From Sacculina carcini (taxonomy: Eukaryota; Arthropoda; Thecostraca; Sacculinidae): DNA of 64,000 nt. The translations under genes were made by a program, and so were the position numbers. This document shows, piece by piece, positions 13,378-22,210 of the stretch; position 1 is the first letter of the stretch, and every line of letters starts with the position of its first letter. The stretch is taken from positions 4,373,501 to 4,437,500 of the forward strand of contig OU696575.1 of the NCBI GenBank assembly GCA_916048095.2, read 5' to 3'. The notes beneath the pieces are model-generated. The model had not been told where the DNA came from, ran no database searches, and was given only the letters and a program-made list of their open reading frames with translations.

Positions 13378-14287
13378 TAGGGCTGTCAAAAAAGTAACCT
13401 AAAAATCACAAATAAGTAACCTTATTTTCGAGAAAAAGTAACCTAAAAAAGTAACCTAAAAATAACCAATGAGCTTGAATGTTATCATCACTTTTGTATC
13501 GCTTCATCACATGCTTATCACGCCTTTGCTGTTTAGTGCGCTATATGAAATACACGGGTTATTTGTTGTTTGTTTGTGAACATAAAAACTAACCTAATAA
13601 CCTATAAAAATTAACCTAAAAATAACCTCATTCAAAAAATGTCAATTTCTGTTTGCAGTTCTGAAAGAAGAAAATACACCAGTCCTTCTTTTCTATCCTC
13701 TTTCCGAGTTGGTACACCTTTTCCGCCCTCTCTCCGATCTGGTACCATTTTTACAACAAACCACCAAAAGTGACTTAATATTATTTGGCTAACATCGCAA
13801 AAAGAAGCATAACCATCAGAGTATATTTTAAAGTGGAAAGCAATCACAAGTTTACTTGTAAACTTTAATTACTTAATTACTATAATTGTTTAATTACAAA
13901 TTACATTTGCAATTATTGTATTTCACAAAAGTGGAATAAACTAATTGCAAATGTAAATATTTTTAGTAATGGTCGCAATAATGTTCTTTATATTGTTTCA
14001 ATGGAACTTTTCATCAAATATCACGTACTCAAATATCACGTATCACGTATAAGGCTTGTATATTAGTGTGAGCGTAAACGCTGCATGTGTGAATGGGTCC
14101 TCCCAAATTTAGCACCCTGTGCTCGCAGTCATATAAATGTCAAACGTGGGAAAATGGCACTATCTCACGCCCTGAAAATCACGTGCTAATTCCTGTTCAA
14201 GTAAATGCGTACTGTCAAGTGCTACAGTGCAGTATCTGTTATAGAGAGCTCACACGTCTTACTATACCACGCTCCAAACATCTCACG
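13378..14287. mobile_element. hAT-type element, TAGGGCTGTCAAAA family, partial copy
   Basis: It begins TAGGGCTGTCAAAAAAGTAA and follows the element at 40214-41452 closely through repeated GTAACCTAAAAA motifs, TTTCTGTTTGCAGTTCTG, CTCACGCCCTGAAAATCACG and CGCTCCAAACATCTCACGA. After 14287 the two diverge, and no right TIR is found here, so this copy is truncated. Confidence 0.75.
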
Positions 14288-14544
14288 AGATCGTATAAAT
14301 TCATAAATTCGTATAAATTCATTCATGTATTTGGCTCCAACATTTACAAGGCGATATCAATTGGAAAGTACAGCATAAGCCGCAATGACTTGTTTGCTTG
14401 CCATTTGAACAAAGAATACATTATGTACATCACAAATCATTCAACACTACAAGTAAAGTATAAAATACCAATTTAAACACACAAAATAATAAAGTCGAAG
14501 ATATAACGAAAAATTACGGAACATATGTACACACAATTAAATAG

Positions 14545-14905
14545 CAAGTGAAGCTCACGTAGGAACACAGAAAAAAAGAAAGAAAGCAATATTGCACAGA
14601 GGTTCCCGAGAACTCGAGCTAGACAACAAAGCTTGAGCGTAAGAGGAGTAACAGTGTGGAATGGAATAAAAAATGCGTCAAACAAAGTAGGACATTGGAG
14701 ACATTTAAAAAGAAATTCATTGAAGGGATGAATCAAGATAAATGTAAATAATCAGTGATGCTTCGACGTGTCGAGAGACGATCGACTGATTCAGCAGTGT
14801 GCCTATATTGGTTGTAATTATTTTTATCTTGTTACGATGTCACTGTCTTTTTTGTACGTTGTCTTTATTCATTGTAAAGGGCCCAAATGAAAAAAAAGCC
14901 CATGC
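14545..14905 (+). mobile_element. LINE 3' remnant (C-terminus and 3' UTR)
   Basis: A plus-strand frame reads SLSVRGVTVWNGIKNASNKV then TLETFKKKFIEGMNQDKCK and stops near 14750. This is the typical C-terminal signature of CR1/Rex/L2-type reverse transcriptase proteins (a V-W-N...L block followed by an F-K...L tail). About 150 bases of likely 3' UTR follow, with CATTGTAAAGGGCCCAAATG and an A-run. The reverse transcriptase core is absent. Confidence 0.6.
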
Positions 14906-14984
14906 TTATGTGGGTCCCTGTCACAACGATTGTGTAAATTATATGTTGGTGACAAAAAAAATACATGAAAAAATACATGATATA

Positions 14985-15066
14985 TATTCTGTATTTTATC
15001 CTTATATTTTGTATTATTATCCTTATATTTTGTATTATTATCCTTATATTTTGTATTTTTATCCTT
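14985..15066. repeat. 21-bp AT-rich tandem repeat, about 4 units
   Basis: Unit TATCCTTATATTTTGTATTAT, near-identical copies. It reads as a Tyr-Pro-Tyr-Ile-Leu repeat in one frame, which is incidental. Confidence 0.85.
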
Positions 15067-15189
15067 CTAATATTCTTTAAATTTAAACTAACACAATACT
15101 ACTTGAAAACATATAACAATGGTTTGAATGTCTGTTGTTAAAATGCCATAAGACTTATTTAACTACCAAGAAAAACTTGCGAAATTTGC

Positions 15190-16000
15190 CATTTTTCGTA
15201 AAAGTTGTAGAAGTCGTGGAAGTGCATCCCGGCTCGGTGGTTTAAGTTTTATTCATACGAAAAATCTATGTTTTTTCAAAGATGGCTTTGATGATGTGGA
15301 TATTTGAAATAATTTGTCGGCAGAACAAAACAAATTCATTGATTGATTAAGTGTTTTTTAAAAGAAACCATGTTTTATGAAAGGAAGCCATGATGATGAT
15401 GATGTTTTCAAAACATGATGTTTTCAAAACCAGAGTCACTAGTAGTGATCCCAGCAAATTAAAAAATATTAAATATCGAATTATTGGATATAATTAAATT
15501 CTCATCATCATCAACGTAGTTCATTTCTGGGAGGTAAAAGGTACTGTGTGAAAAATCTACCAGCTGTTGTTTTTTCAACAAATTTCAGGTTTTTATAAAA
15601 AAACGGTTATCAAACCCTGCTTTCTTAAAATTGCAAGCGATTTCTCGAGATGTAATTATTTCTTAAAATGGTTAACTCAATCATTGAATGCAAGGCTGTA
15701 ATTTACCTAGAAGTGCAGCACAGTACAGTGCAAACTACGATATTAAGACTTTCGACACATTATAACAATATTATTGTACATATTTAATGATTATTCAATA
15801 TGATAGGACCACTAAGAACATGAATAACTTATATGTTTGTAAAAATAATTCACTCTACATCCCAGAATATATCATTTCTATGATATAAATTCGTAGCGTT
15901 ACTCTGCAAAAAAAGAACGTGTTTTTTAGTTGATGACTTTTTTGGCAAAACACTTTCATTTTTTTAAAACCATCGGTTTTCTGAGGTCGCACCTCTAGTT
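15190..16000 (+). mobile_element. Rep-X copy 1, right-hand part with terminus
   Basis: Segments are shared with 17020-18150, 24886-25600 (inverted) and 50065-50892 (inverted). They include AAGTGCATCCCGG..CGGTGG, GATGTGGATATTTGAAA, GCAGAACAAAACAAATTCAT, ATCAACGTAGTTCATTTCTGG and TAGTTTGC-like blocks. The right end, ...AAACCATCGGTTTTCTGAGG then TCGCACCTCTAG, reads inward as CTAGAGGTGCGACCTCAG. The opposite end of the family (at 50892 and 17020) reads CTAGAGATGCAAAAAACCG. The two ends are therefore terminal inverted repeats of hAT-like form. No coding frame is seen. Confidence 0.65.
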
Positions 16001-17012
16001 GAGATGTGATAATGTGTGTGTGAGGAGTCGTGTTCGGGCGTGGTAACGGTGCGGTGTGGTCTTGTCTTTTAATACACATTGCTTTTGTTTTCTTGGAATT
16101 GTGTTTTATGTTGCGACAAGCTATTTCGGCTTTTTTGGCCTTCAGCATCAGGGGCGGAGAGGTATGGAGCGATGTGATGTTGTTCAGCGACGTGTCAGGT
16201 GAGTGTTGCAGGTGGCGACGGTGAAGCAAGGTGCCGGCTGAAGACAGCGGGGAAGCTGTGGCCGAGTGTGCTTGTCGGTCCGCCTGCTCTGCACGCGTCG
16301 CTGACCTGTCGGAGGAAGCTGCTGGTGCTGGATCGCTGATATGAAGTGAAGGCTGCCGAAGCCGGAGGATCAGAGCGGAGGACGGGACGGCGCGGCTTTT
16401 GTGGACGGTGGATCACGGCCGGCTGTGACAGGGTGCTGAATAGCACAGGTAGCGGTGGGAGCACGGAGGGTGCTTGGTCCGAGGAGTGTTGTGCCCTGTC
16501 GCGGCGGCCGGTGGTAGAAAAGATGACAGGTTGCGGCGGAGCACTGAGGAGCACGGGCGAGACAGGGGCACAGGAGACGCTGGGACCTGACGTGCTGTGC
16601 TTCGCCGCAGCCAAGTGCGTGTTTCTGATAGAGCCGTCAAGCTGGATGGGCGGGCCGGAGCTGATTTTTGTTTGGTTGATGTTTTTGTTTATCTCCGTGT
16701 TCACTCTCGCTTTATATTTTTTGTTGCTGTGTTGGCGTTTTTTATATATATTTGTTTCTTAGGAAAGAGGGGGAGGTGAATTTGTGGTGTAGTAGAGGTG
16801 TTCGTTGTGTGTGTGTGTGTGTGTGTGTGGGCTTATGCTTACTGTATTTGCTGGCTTAGTGATTTGCGCATTGTGTATGTATGCTTGTATGCGAGAGTGT
16901 GTGTGTTTGTTAAGTGCAGCGTTTGCAAAGTGCTGCGTTTGCAGGGTGCGTTCTGAGTATCGCGCGGCGGTGATCGGGTGTCGTGTTGAGATGTGAGTAT
17001 GTGTGTGTGAGG
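16001..17012. repeat. Rep-A copy 1, GC-rich non-coding element
   Basis: It is flanked by direct repeats of about 28 bp (TTGAGATGTGA then TGTGTGTGTGAGGAG). The interior is far GC-richer than its surroundings. It shares ordered segments with 20809-22210: AAGCTATTTCGGC, GGCGACGTGTCAGGT-like, GGTGCCGGC, GCTGTGGCCGAG, GCTGAATAGCACAGG, TTGTGCCCTGTCGCGGC and TTCGCCGCAGCCAAG. It shares the left 110 bp with 20340-20508 (inverted). Long frames on both strands follow from the GC content and are not conserved as protein. It lies between the right end of one Rep-X copy and the left end of the next. Confidence 0.6.
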
Positions 17013-17019
17013 AGAAGAG

Positions 17020-18150
17020 ATACAAAAAATAGTTTTTTTTTCGTTTTTGTGTGCACAAAAACATGTTTTTCAGTATGTTTTTTATGTTTTTTATAATTAG
17101 CCCCCATTGTCATAGGATGTTGGATTTTAGTACATAGAAATGGGTTTAGTTGATGTTTTGTACATCTTTACGTGTCTTGTTTCAAAGATAATTTGATAAT
17201 GCTATAAAAAACAAAAATATTTATCAATAAATATCCCAGGAGACTGTTTGAAAGTGCATCCGGGTCCGGTGGTTTATGTTTTTTTTTCATTGAGAAAATC
17301 CATGTTTTTTAAAGATGGTTTTAATGATGTGGATATTTGAAAAATTTGTCAGCAGAACAAAACAAATTCATTGAGTAATCATGTGTTTTTTATATAAAGA
17401 CACCATGGTTTTTTAATGTAAAAATGCAATGATGTACTTAAAACTCGTTTTTAATTCATTTTATTAATGGACAGATTCAAAAAATTTTGACAGCAGAACA
17501 AGTCAAGTTAATTGGTTGGTCAAGTGTTTTCTGACCAACGTTTATTTAATGAAACAATGCTTTCTAGAACAGTCTCTATGTAAGATAGATTTGATTGATG
17601 TGTGTTCAAATACCTTTTGTATATCAATTAGCCTGCTGGTATAAGCGGGTTGTTAAGCCCCTTGATTCAAACTGTTTTTAAACCATATAATTTTCAAAAT
17701 CAATTTTTTAAAGAGGGTTTTCGTAGATGTAGAGATTCTGAAAGAAATTGGCGGCAGATCAAGGAAAGTTGGACGAAATTAATTGATATGTTATAAATAA
17801 CCTGATTTTAGAACTGGTTTTAAGGATGATGGTTTATTTGATGTAGTTATTTGTGTTCAAATACCTTTTTGTACATTAAATATATTTCCTCAGTGGTTTT
17901 TTCCTACACGAAAATATAGCCCGTTACCACTCTGAATAATGCGACCCGCTTTTATTCGTAGTCTCATTAGGGACACTAAGTTTGTGTGTATATTTGTAGT
18001 ATTTGTGTAAATATTTGCAGTGTTTGTACTTTTATGTTTGCAAATAATTGATCTGTTGAATTAAATGATGAAAGTTATTATAATCAACGTAGTTCATTTC
18101 TGGGAATAAAAAGGTAATGTGTAAAAAATAATAACAATAATGTCACCTGT
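17020..18150 (+). mobile_element. Rep-X copy 2, left-hand part
   Basis: About 800 bases are closely similar to the inverse of 50065-50892 (GCCCCCATTGTCATAGGATG, CCCAGGAGACTGTTTGAAA, GGTCCGGTGG, TAGCCTGCTGGTATAAGCGG). The interior is made of three degenerate units of about 250 bp. Each carries a GGTTTT..GATGTGGA..TT.TGAAA..TTG.C.GCAGA.CAA block (about 17310, 17470 and 17720). It joins copy 1 homology at ATCAACGTAGTTCATTTCTG near 18087. Non-coding. Confidence 0.65.
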
Positions 18151-18701
18151 TGAATGACTTACTGAATGATAAAAACACAATGGACATGGTTGAGGGTGTA
18201 TATCTAGTAAATCGTGGGTGATGGAGATAAATTATATGCATATTCTGAATCATCATATTTCACTTACCCTAAACGAGCATTTGATAACAAGATATCTACC
18301 AATTTTAAAATTTAGTTCATCGGTGTGTTTTTCATATTCTAAAGTAGATCACCAGTAAACAGATATAATTCAATGCAGAATATTTGTTTGGTGAAATCGA
18401 CATCACACAGTATCTATACTTGGTGATTTTCACAAATGGCCTTGTCAAATTTGGGCACAGGAATGCGAACTGTTCTAGAAAACTATATAAATACGTGCCT
18501 GCATATACCCATATATGCATTCATCGTACGCGTTGTGTCTGCATGTACTCATTTGAAGCCTTATGGGAATTGGCGACCACAATCTATAAGGCGAGCGTTT
18601 ACCAATTCATGAGCGTATGAATGCCCTCCAATGTGTTGCAAACTTTGCTCGCGCGTTGTATTGGACGGCGCGTGTCCAGGAGGCTACGACGTCTCTCCTT
18701 A
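18151..18701. other. Unassigned DNA
   Basis: No recognised gene or repeat. Confidence 0.5.
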
Positions 18702-18811
18702 CACGTGGCCGCACGTGTGACACGTGGCACAGTGTCACGCGACCATTGTCACGTGTCACGCGCCAACACGAGCAGCCACCTTTCCTTGCACGTGTCCCAC
18801 ACTAGCACGTG
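18702..18811. promoter_or_regulatory. Cluster of six CACGTG palindromes
   Basis: CACGTG occurs at 18702, 18712, 18721, 18750, 18789 and 18806, with further CACGCG and GTGTCACG motifs between. CACGTG is the canonical E-box bound by bHLH factors such as Myc/Max, USF or CLOCK. Six in 110 bases is far above chance. No gene start is recognised nearby, so a regulatory role is inference. It could equally be a simple-sequence derivative. Confidence 0.4.
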
Positions 18812-19244
18812 TGCCCTGAGGGCAGGCTGGTACATGGCGTGTATATTGTGGCGCGCCAATGGTGAATTTTTTATTAGTATCGATTGTTGATGACACACGA
18901 AAATGGAAGATTATCCTCCGGCTTGCACGCGCAGTGTTGTATTTGTCGTTGTGAGTCGTATTATTATACGAAGTATCCTCATAGGTGGAAACACCATGCT
19001 GCTGTGGATGAATTTTTCAAGAGTTGCGAGGGGTGATACAAAGAGTCGATTAATTTAGTTCTTTTAGTATTTCAAGAAATATTCTATCCATTTTTTTGCA
19101 CTTTATTGAATATTTTGCATTTGTCAACCGAAAATATATCCTTGTTTTTTCCTGGATGTTTAATTCGTTACAAATTTTTTAGACTTCTTGTTAATATTTA
19201 GCTATTATTTTTCATCTATGATTATATTTTTTCACCTTCCTCTG
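18812..19244. other. Unassigned DNA
   Basis: No recognised gene. The last 8 bases are the target duplication of the MITE that follows. Confidence 0.5.
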
Positions 19245-19935
19245 CAGTGGCGGCGCCAGGATTTTTTCAATGTGGGGGCTGAGGGGAGGGGCTAAGGAAA
19301 AAGTTTAGGGGGCTTGGCGAATCATGAAGAACTACTGTGGACTCCGTGGTGTAGTGGTTAGCACATCCGCCTCACATGCGGGAGGTCCGTGGTTCGAAAC
19401 TCGGCGGAGCAGAATTTCATTGAGAGAATTCTACAATCCCACAGCCCCTGTCCACCCAGCAGAAAATGATGGTACCAGATGTCAGTCATATGTTGTGCCA
19501 TGCATTCTGGGGAGGTGGTCCTCTCTAATACGTCTTACGTCCTTGTGGCGCCATAGCGTGGATAGGGTCGGTTCTGCGGTGGCAGCCAGCTGCACGGGAC
19601 ACACCTGTGTGTTCATAAGCTTCGGCTTCTTCCCGTGTAGCAGCTGCCACTTAGGCCTTTAACCTTTAAAACTTTTCGCATAGATATGCACACATACACA
19701 CACGTAAACTTACACATCCTTTTCACACTCGAACGCTGACTGCATAATAATATAAGGGACTGGGGCACACTGATTCAGTCCTCGAGCTTGAACCAAAATT
19801 ACAGCACTTCATTTACAGTGGTAAGAAATTGTAATGTCCATGATTATGATTTTAGGGGGGGGGGGCTTGGGGGGCTTGGCATATTTTGGGGGTTCTAGCC
19901 GTCCCCCCCCCAAGCCCCCTTTGGCGCCGCCACTG
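19245..19935. mobile_element. hAT MITE, CAGTGGCGGCGCCA family, copy 3, carrying a SINE
   Basis: Perfect ends CAGTGGCGGCGCCA...TGGCGCCGCCACTG. Perfect 8-bp target duplication ttcctctg (19237-19244 and 19936-19943). Interior as in the 8785 and 12978 copies, with G-runs near both ends. A SINE of about 390 bp interrupts it at 19336. With intact TIRs and duplication, this is the best-preserved member in the window. Confidence 0.9.
19336..19726 (+). mobile_element. tRNA-Val-derived SINE, copy 1, nested in a hAT MITE
   Basis: The 5' head GTGGTGTAGTGGTTAGCAC, then CCGCCTCACATGCGGG, then GGTTCGAAACTCGGCGGAGC, is a tRNA-like fold with a CAC anticodon loop, as in tRNA-Val. It provides internal A-box and B-box sequences for RNA polymerase III. 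The body of about 250 bp (CCACCCAGCAGAAAATG, TTGTGGCGCCATAGCG, GCTTCGGCTTCTTCCCGTG) is shared with the copy at 53424. A CA-rich tail follows. The interruption point is fixed by the intact MITE sequence at 13022-13040. Confidence 0.85.
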
Positions 19936-19943
19936 TTCCTCTG

Positions 19944-20339
19944 AGTTTATTTATAGTTACACCACTGGGTGAATTGACCGCAACCCTATCCGCATATATC
20001 TATCACCATAATACTTACACTATATAATAATATATTATACTTACGACTTGGGACAAGCATATTTTCTGGCATTCATGATTAATTTGTGAAAATATCTTCT
20101 ACATTGCACATGACTCACTCACAAGCCACATAGAACCCGCAAATTTGCCTTATCAATAGAAGGACCGCACCCGTCAATTGACGGCTATTCAAATTTCAGT
20201 CTCAAATATATCTTCATTAATCAGATTTGAATGCTTGTCTCTGTATGACCTTTATTTTTCAGTATTAATTAATGGTTGGTGTTTTCAGCGCGCACCAGTC
20301 TGTTGAGACCATATGTCTTTATGAGAATATTGAAAATGC
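19944..20339. other. Unassigned DNA
   Basis: AT-rich, no recognised gene or repeat. Confidence 0.5.
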
Positions 20340-20508
20340 CAGCCAAATATGAGTTGGCTAACTGTCGCAACATAAAACACAATTCCAAGAAAACAAATGC
20401 AATGTGTATTAAAAGACAGGCATGTGTGACATCGCTGTCCCACACGCGCCTACAAGACCACACCACACCGTTACCACGCCCGAACACGACTCCTCACTAG
20501 AGATGACT
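20340..20508 (-). repeat. Rep-A fragment joined to a Rep-X-like end
   Basis: Read on the minus strand: CATCTCTAG, then TGAGGAGTCGTGTTCGGGCG, GTGGTAACGG, TGTCTTTTAATACACATTGC and TTTATGTTGCGAC. This matches 16021-16120. The CTCTAG next to TGAGGAG repeats the Rep-X/Rep-A junction seen at 16000, so the two were joined before copying. It also has a GGC...GCC hairpin equivalent to that at 21103-21135. Confidence 0.6.
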
Positions 20509-20808
20509 GAACAGAAATAGATCAGGTGGTGGCGTAGCTGTGTATGTCGCGAATGGTTTGAACTCTTCCAGATTGAACCACATATCTTTCTCAAATGACT
20601 CTGTTGAGTGCTTGGGTGTTGAAATCACTATTGAATGTAAGAAATCACTGGTATTATGTATTTATAGGCCTCCAAGTTCAAAATTTGACAATTTCATTGA
20701 CAATCTCCAGCATACCCTGGAAACAGAAACTAGAAACTATAATTCAATTTACATATTTGGTGACTTTAATATTAATCTAACAAAAGACTGCAGTATGACC
20801 AAAGTACT
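20509..20808 (+). mobile_element. LINE E, endonuclease-domain part
   Basis: The frame SGGGVAVYVANGLNSSRL, ECLGVEITIECKKSLVLCIY, RPPSSKFDNFID and IYIFGDFNINLTKDC is the apurinic-type endonuclease of CR1/Jockey-group LINEs (RPP and GDFN motifs). The frame runs to the target duplication gtact at 20804-20808. It resumes in phase after the second gtact at 22211-22215, so this and 22211-24890 are one LINE copy split by an insertion. Confidence 0.85.
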
Positions 20809-20863
20809 TGTGGTGTGATTGTGAGCGAGAGAGAGAGTGTGTGAGCGCGTTGGAGTGTCTGTG

Positions 20864-20895
<32 letters not shown>

Positions 20896-21102
20896 ATTCG
20901 CGTTTGCGTTCGTGTTTGCGTTGTTTGGTGATGTGTTTGTATGTATGCGTTTCATGAAGTGTGCATGCCCCGCGGCGGCGAGCGATTGACCGGCTCGCCG
21001 CTGATTGGTTGTGGCGGTGTGCGTGAGTCCGTTTGTGCTCCCGTGTGTGACGGTGTGAGCTAGAGTCGTGTTTGTGGTGCGATCGGAGTGTGACGTCTTG
21101 TG

Positions 21103-21135
21103 GGCGCGCGTGGGGCGGTGATGCCCACGCGCGCC
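21103..21135. other. Perfect 12-bp hairpin in Rep-A
   Basis: GGCGCGCGTGGG pairs with CCCACGCGCGCC across a 9-base loop. The related segment at about 20425-20456 has a diverged version that still pairs over most of the stem. This suggests structure is kept in the family. Confidence 0.7.
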
Positions 21136-21165
21136 TGTCTGTAATATATTTTAGATATCTGGTTT

Positions 21166-21232
21166 TGGTACAAGCTATTTCGGCCTTTTACTTTGGAAGT
21201 GGTTTTTGTCTGCGACCCGGCTTCATCAGCAG
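21166..21232 (-). ncRNA. Possible hammerhead-like motif in Rep-A
   Basis: On the minus strand CTGATGAAGCC is followed about 40 bases later by GGCCGAAATAGCTTGTAC. This is the order CUGAUGA, stem II, GAAA, short stem III, cleavage-type UA expected of a hammerhead core. Rep-A copy 1 has CTGATGCTGAAGGCC then GCCGAAATAGCTTGTC at about 16118-16155. The strands of stem I do not pair convincingly in either copy. Function is unproven and this may be a relic of a self-cleaving retroelement RNA. Confidence 0.3.
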
Positions 21233-21902
21233 AGATAGTGCCCTCCAGTATTAGCAGCGGCTTGGAGGAAGTGGTGGAGGTGCTCGGCGGCGTGTCAGGT
21301 TGGTGTGCAGGGGGACGGCAGGAGAGCATGGTGCCGGCAGGAAGCAGCGGGGTAGCTGTGGCCGAGGTTTGCTCGTCGTCCCGCCTGCACTGGTATTTGA
21401 CTCGTCGCCGGGCAGATAGAAGATCGCTGGTGGAGGCTGCTGATGCTGGAGGGCATGTGAGAGAAAGTAACTGCTGAAGCCGGAGGAGAAATGACGAACG
21501 ACGACGACGGTGCGGCTTGCGTGTGCGGCGGAGTCACGGCTGTCTGCGACGGAGTGCTGAATAGCACGGGTGTCGGCGGGAGCACGGTGGGTGCTGGGGT
21601 CGAGGTGTTGTGCCCTGTCGCGGCAGCCGGTGATGAAGAGGACGGCAGGCTGCGGCGGAGCACTGAAGAGCACGGGCGGAGGCGGGAGCGTGGAGGATGC
21701 TGGGGCCTGCCGTGTTGCGCTTCGCCGCAGCCAAGGTGTGTGCGTCTGGTGGAGGCCGTCGTCGGGTTTGGTTGTTTTTGTTTGTTTGTTATGCGTTTTT
21801 TTTATTGTATGCTCTATAGTTCATGTTTCTGTAAAAACAGGTGGAGGTGTGGTGTGATTGTGAGCGAGAGAGAGAGTGTGTGAGCGCGTTGGAGTGTCTG
21901 TG

Positions 21903-21907
<5 letters not shown>

Positions 21908-21991
<84 letters not shown>
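21908..21991. repeat. (TG)n microsatellite
   Basis: About 42 TG units with one interruption, within the right direct repeat of the 20809-22210 insertion. The left repeat has a shorter array at 20870-20893. Confidence 0.95.
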
Positions 21992-21993
<2 letters not shown>

Positions 21994-22210
21994 TTCGCGT
22001 TTGCGTTCGTGTTTGCGTTGTTTGGTGATGTGTTTGTATGTATGCGTTTCATGAAGTGTGCATGCCCCGCGGCGGCGAGCGATTGACCGGCTCGCCGCTG
22101 ATTGGTTGTGGCGGTGTGCGTGAGTCTGTGCGTAACCGTGGTTGTGGCAGGTGTGTCCGCCTGGGAGTGCATTGGCGTATTGTTATATTTTTTCTTCTGC
22201 CGTTGTTACA

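Larger units (their letters stand above)
20809..22210. mobile_element. 1.4-kb insertion in LINE E, Rep-A copy 2, with terminal-type direct repeats
   Basis: It is bounded by a 5-bp target duplication gtact and begins TGTGG and ends TTACA, so it has TG...CA-type outer ends. The first about 225 bases recur at 21848-22128 (GTGTGATTGTGAGCGAGAG, the TG array, CGCGGCGGCGAGCGATTGAC, GGTTGTGGCGGTGTGCGTGAG). The middle is the GC-rich Rep-A sequence. A 5-bp duplication and direct repeats are LTR-like, but the last 80 bases of the right repeat have no counterpart at the left, and no coding domain is recognised. A non-autonomous LTR-type relic or a Penelope-like element is possible. Confidence 0.55.

Noticed and set aside
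14093-14476. 127-codon plus-strand frame
   Set aside because: It starts inside the TAGGGCTGTC hAT fragment and runs out of it without any recognised domain. The related stretch at 40789 is equally non-coding in character.
16195-16762. Frames of 140-170 codons on both strands in Rep-A (also at 21251-21883)
   Set aside because: They overlap on both strands, follow from high GC with few stop codons, and are not conserved in frame between the two Rep-A copies.
19340-19410. Functional tRNA-Val gene
   Set aside because: The acceptor ends do not pair as in a true tRNA, and the same head is fused to the same long body at 53424, so it is a SINE.
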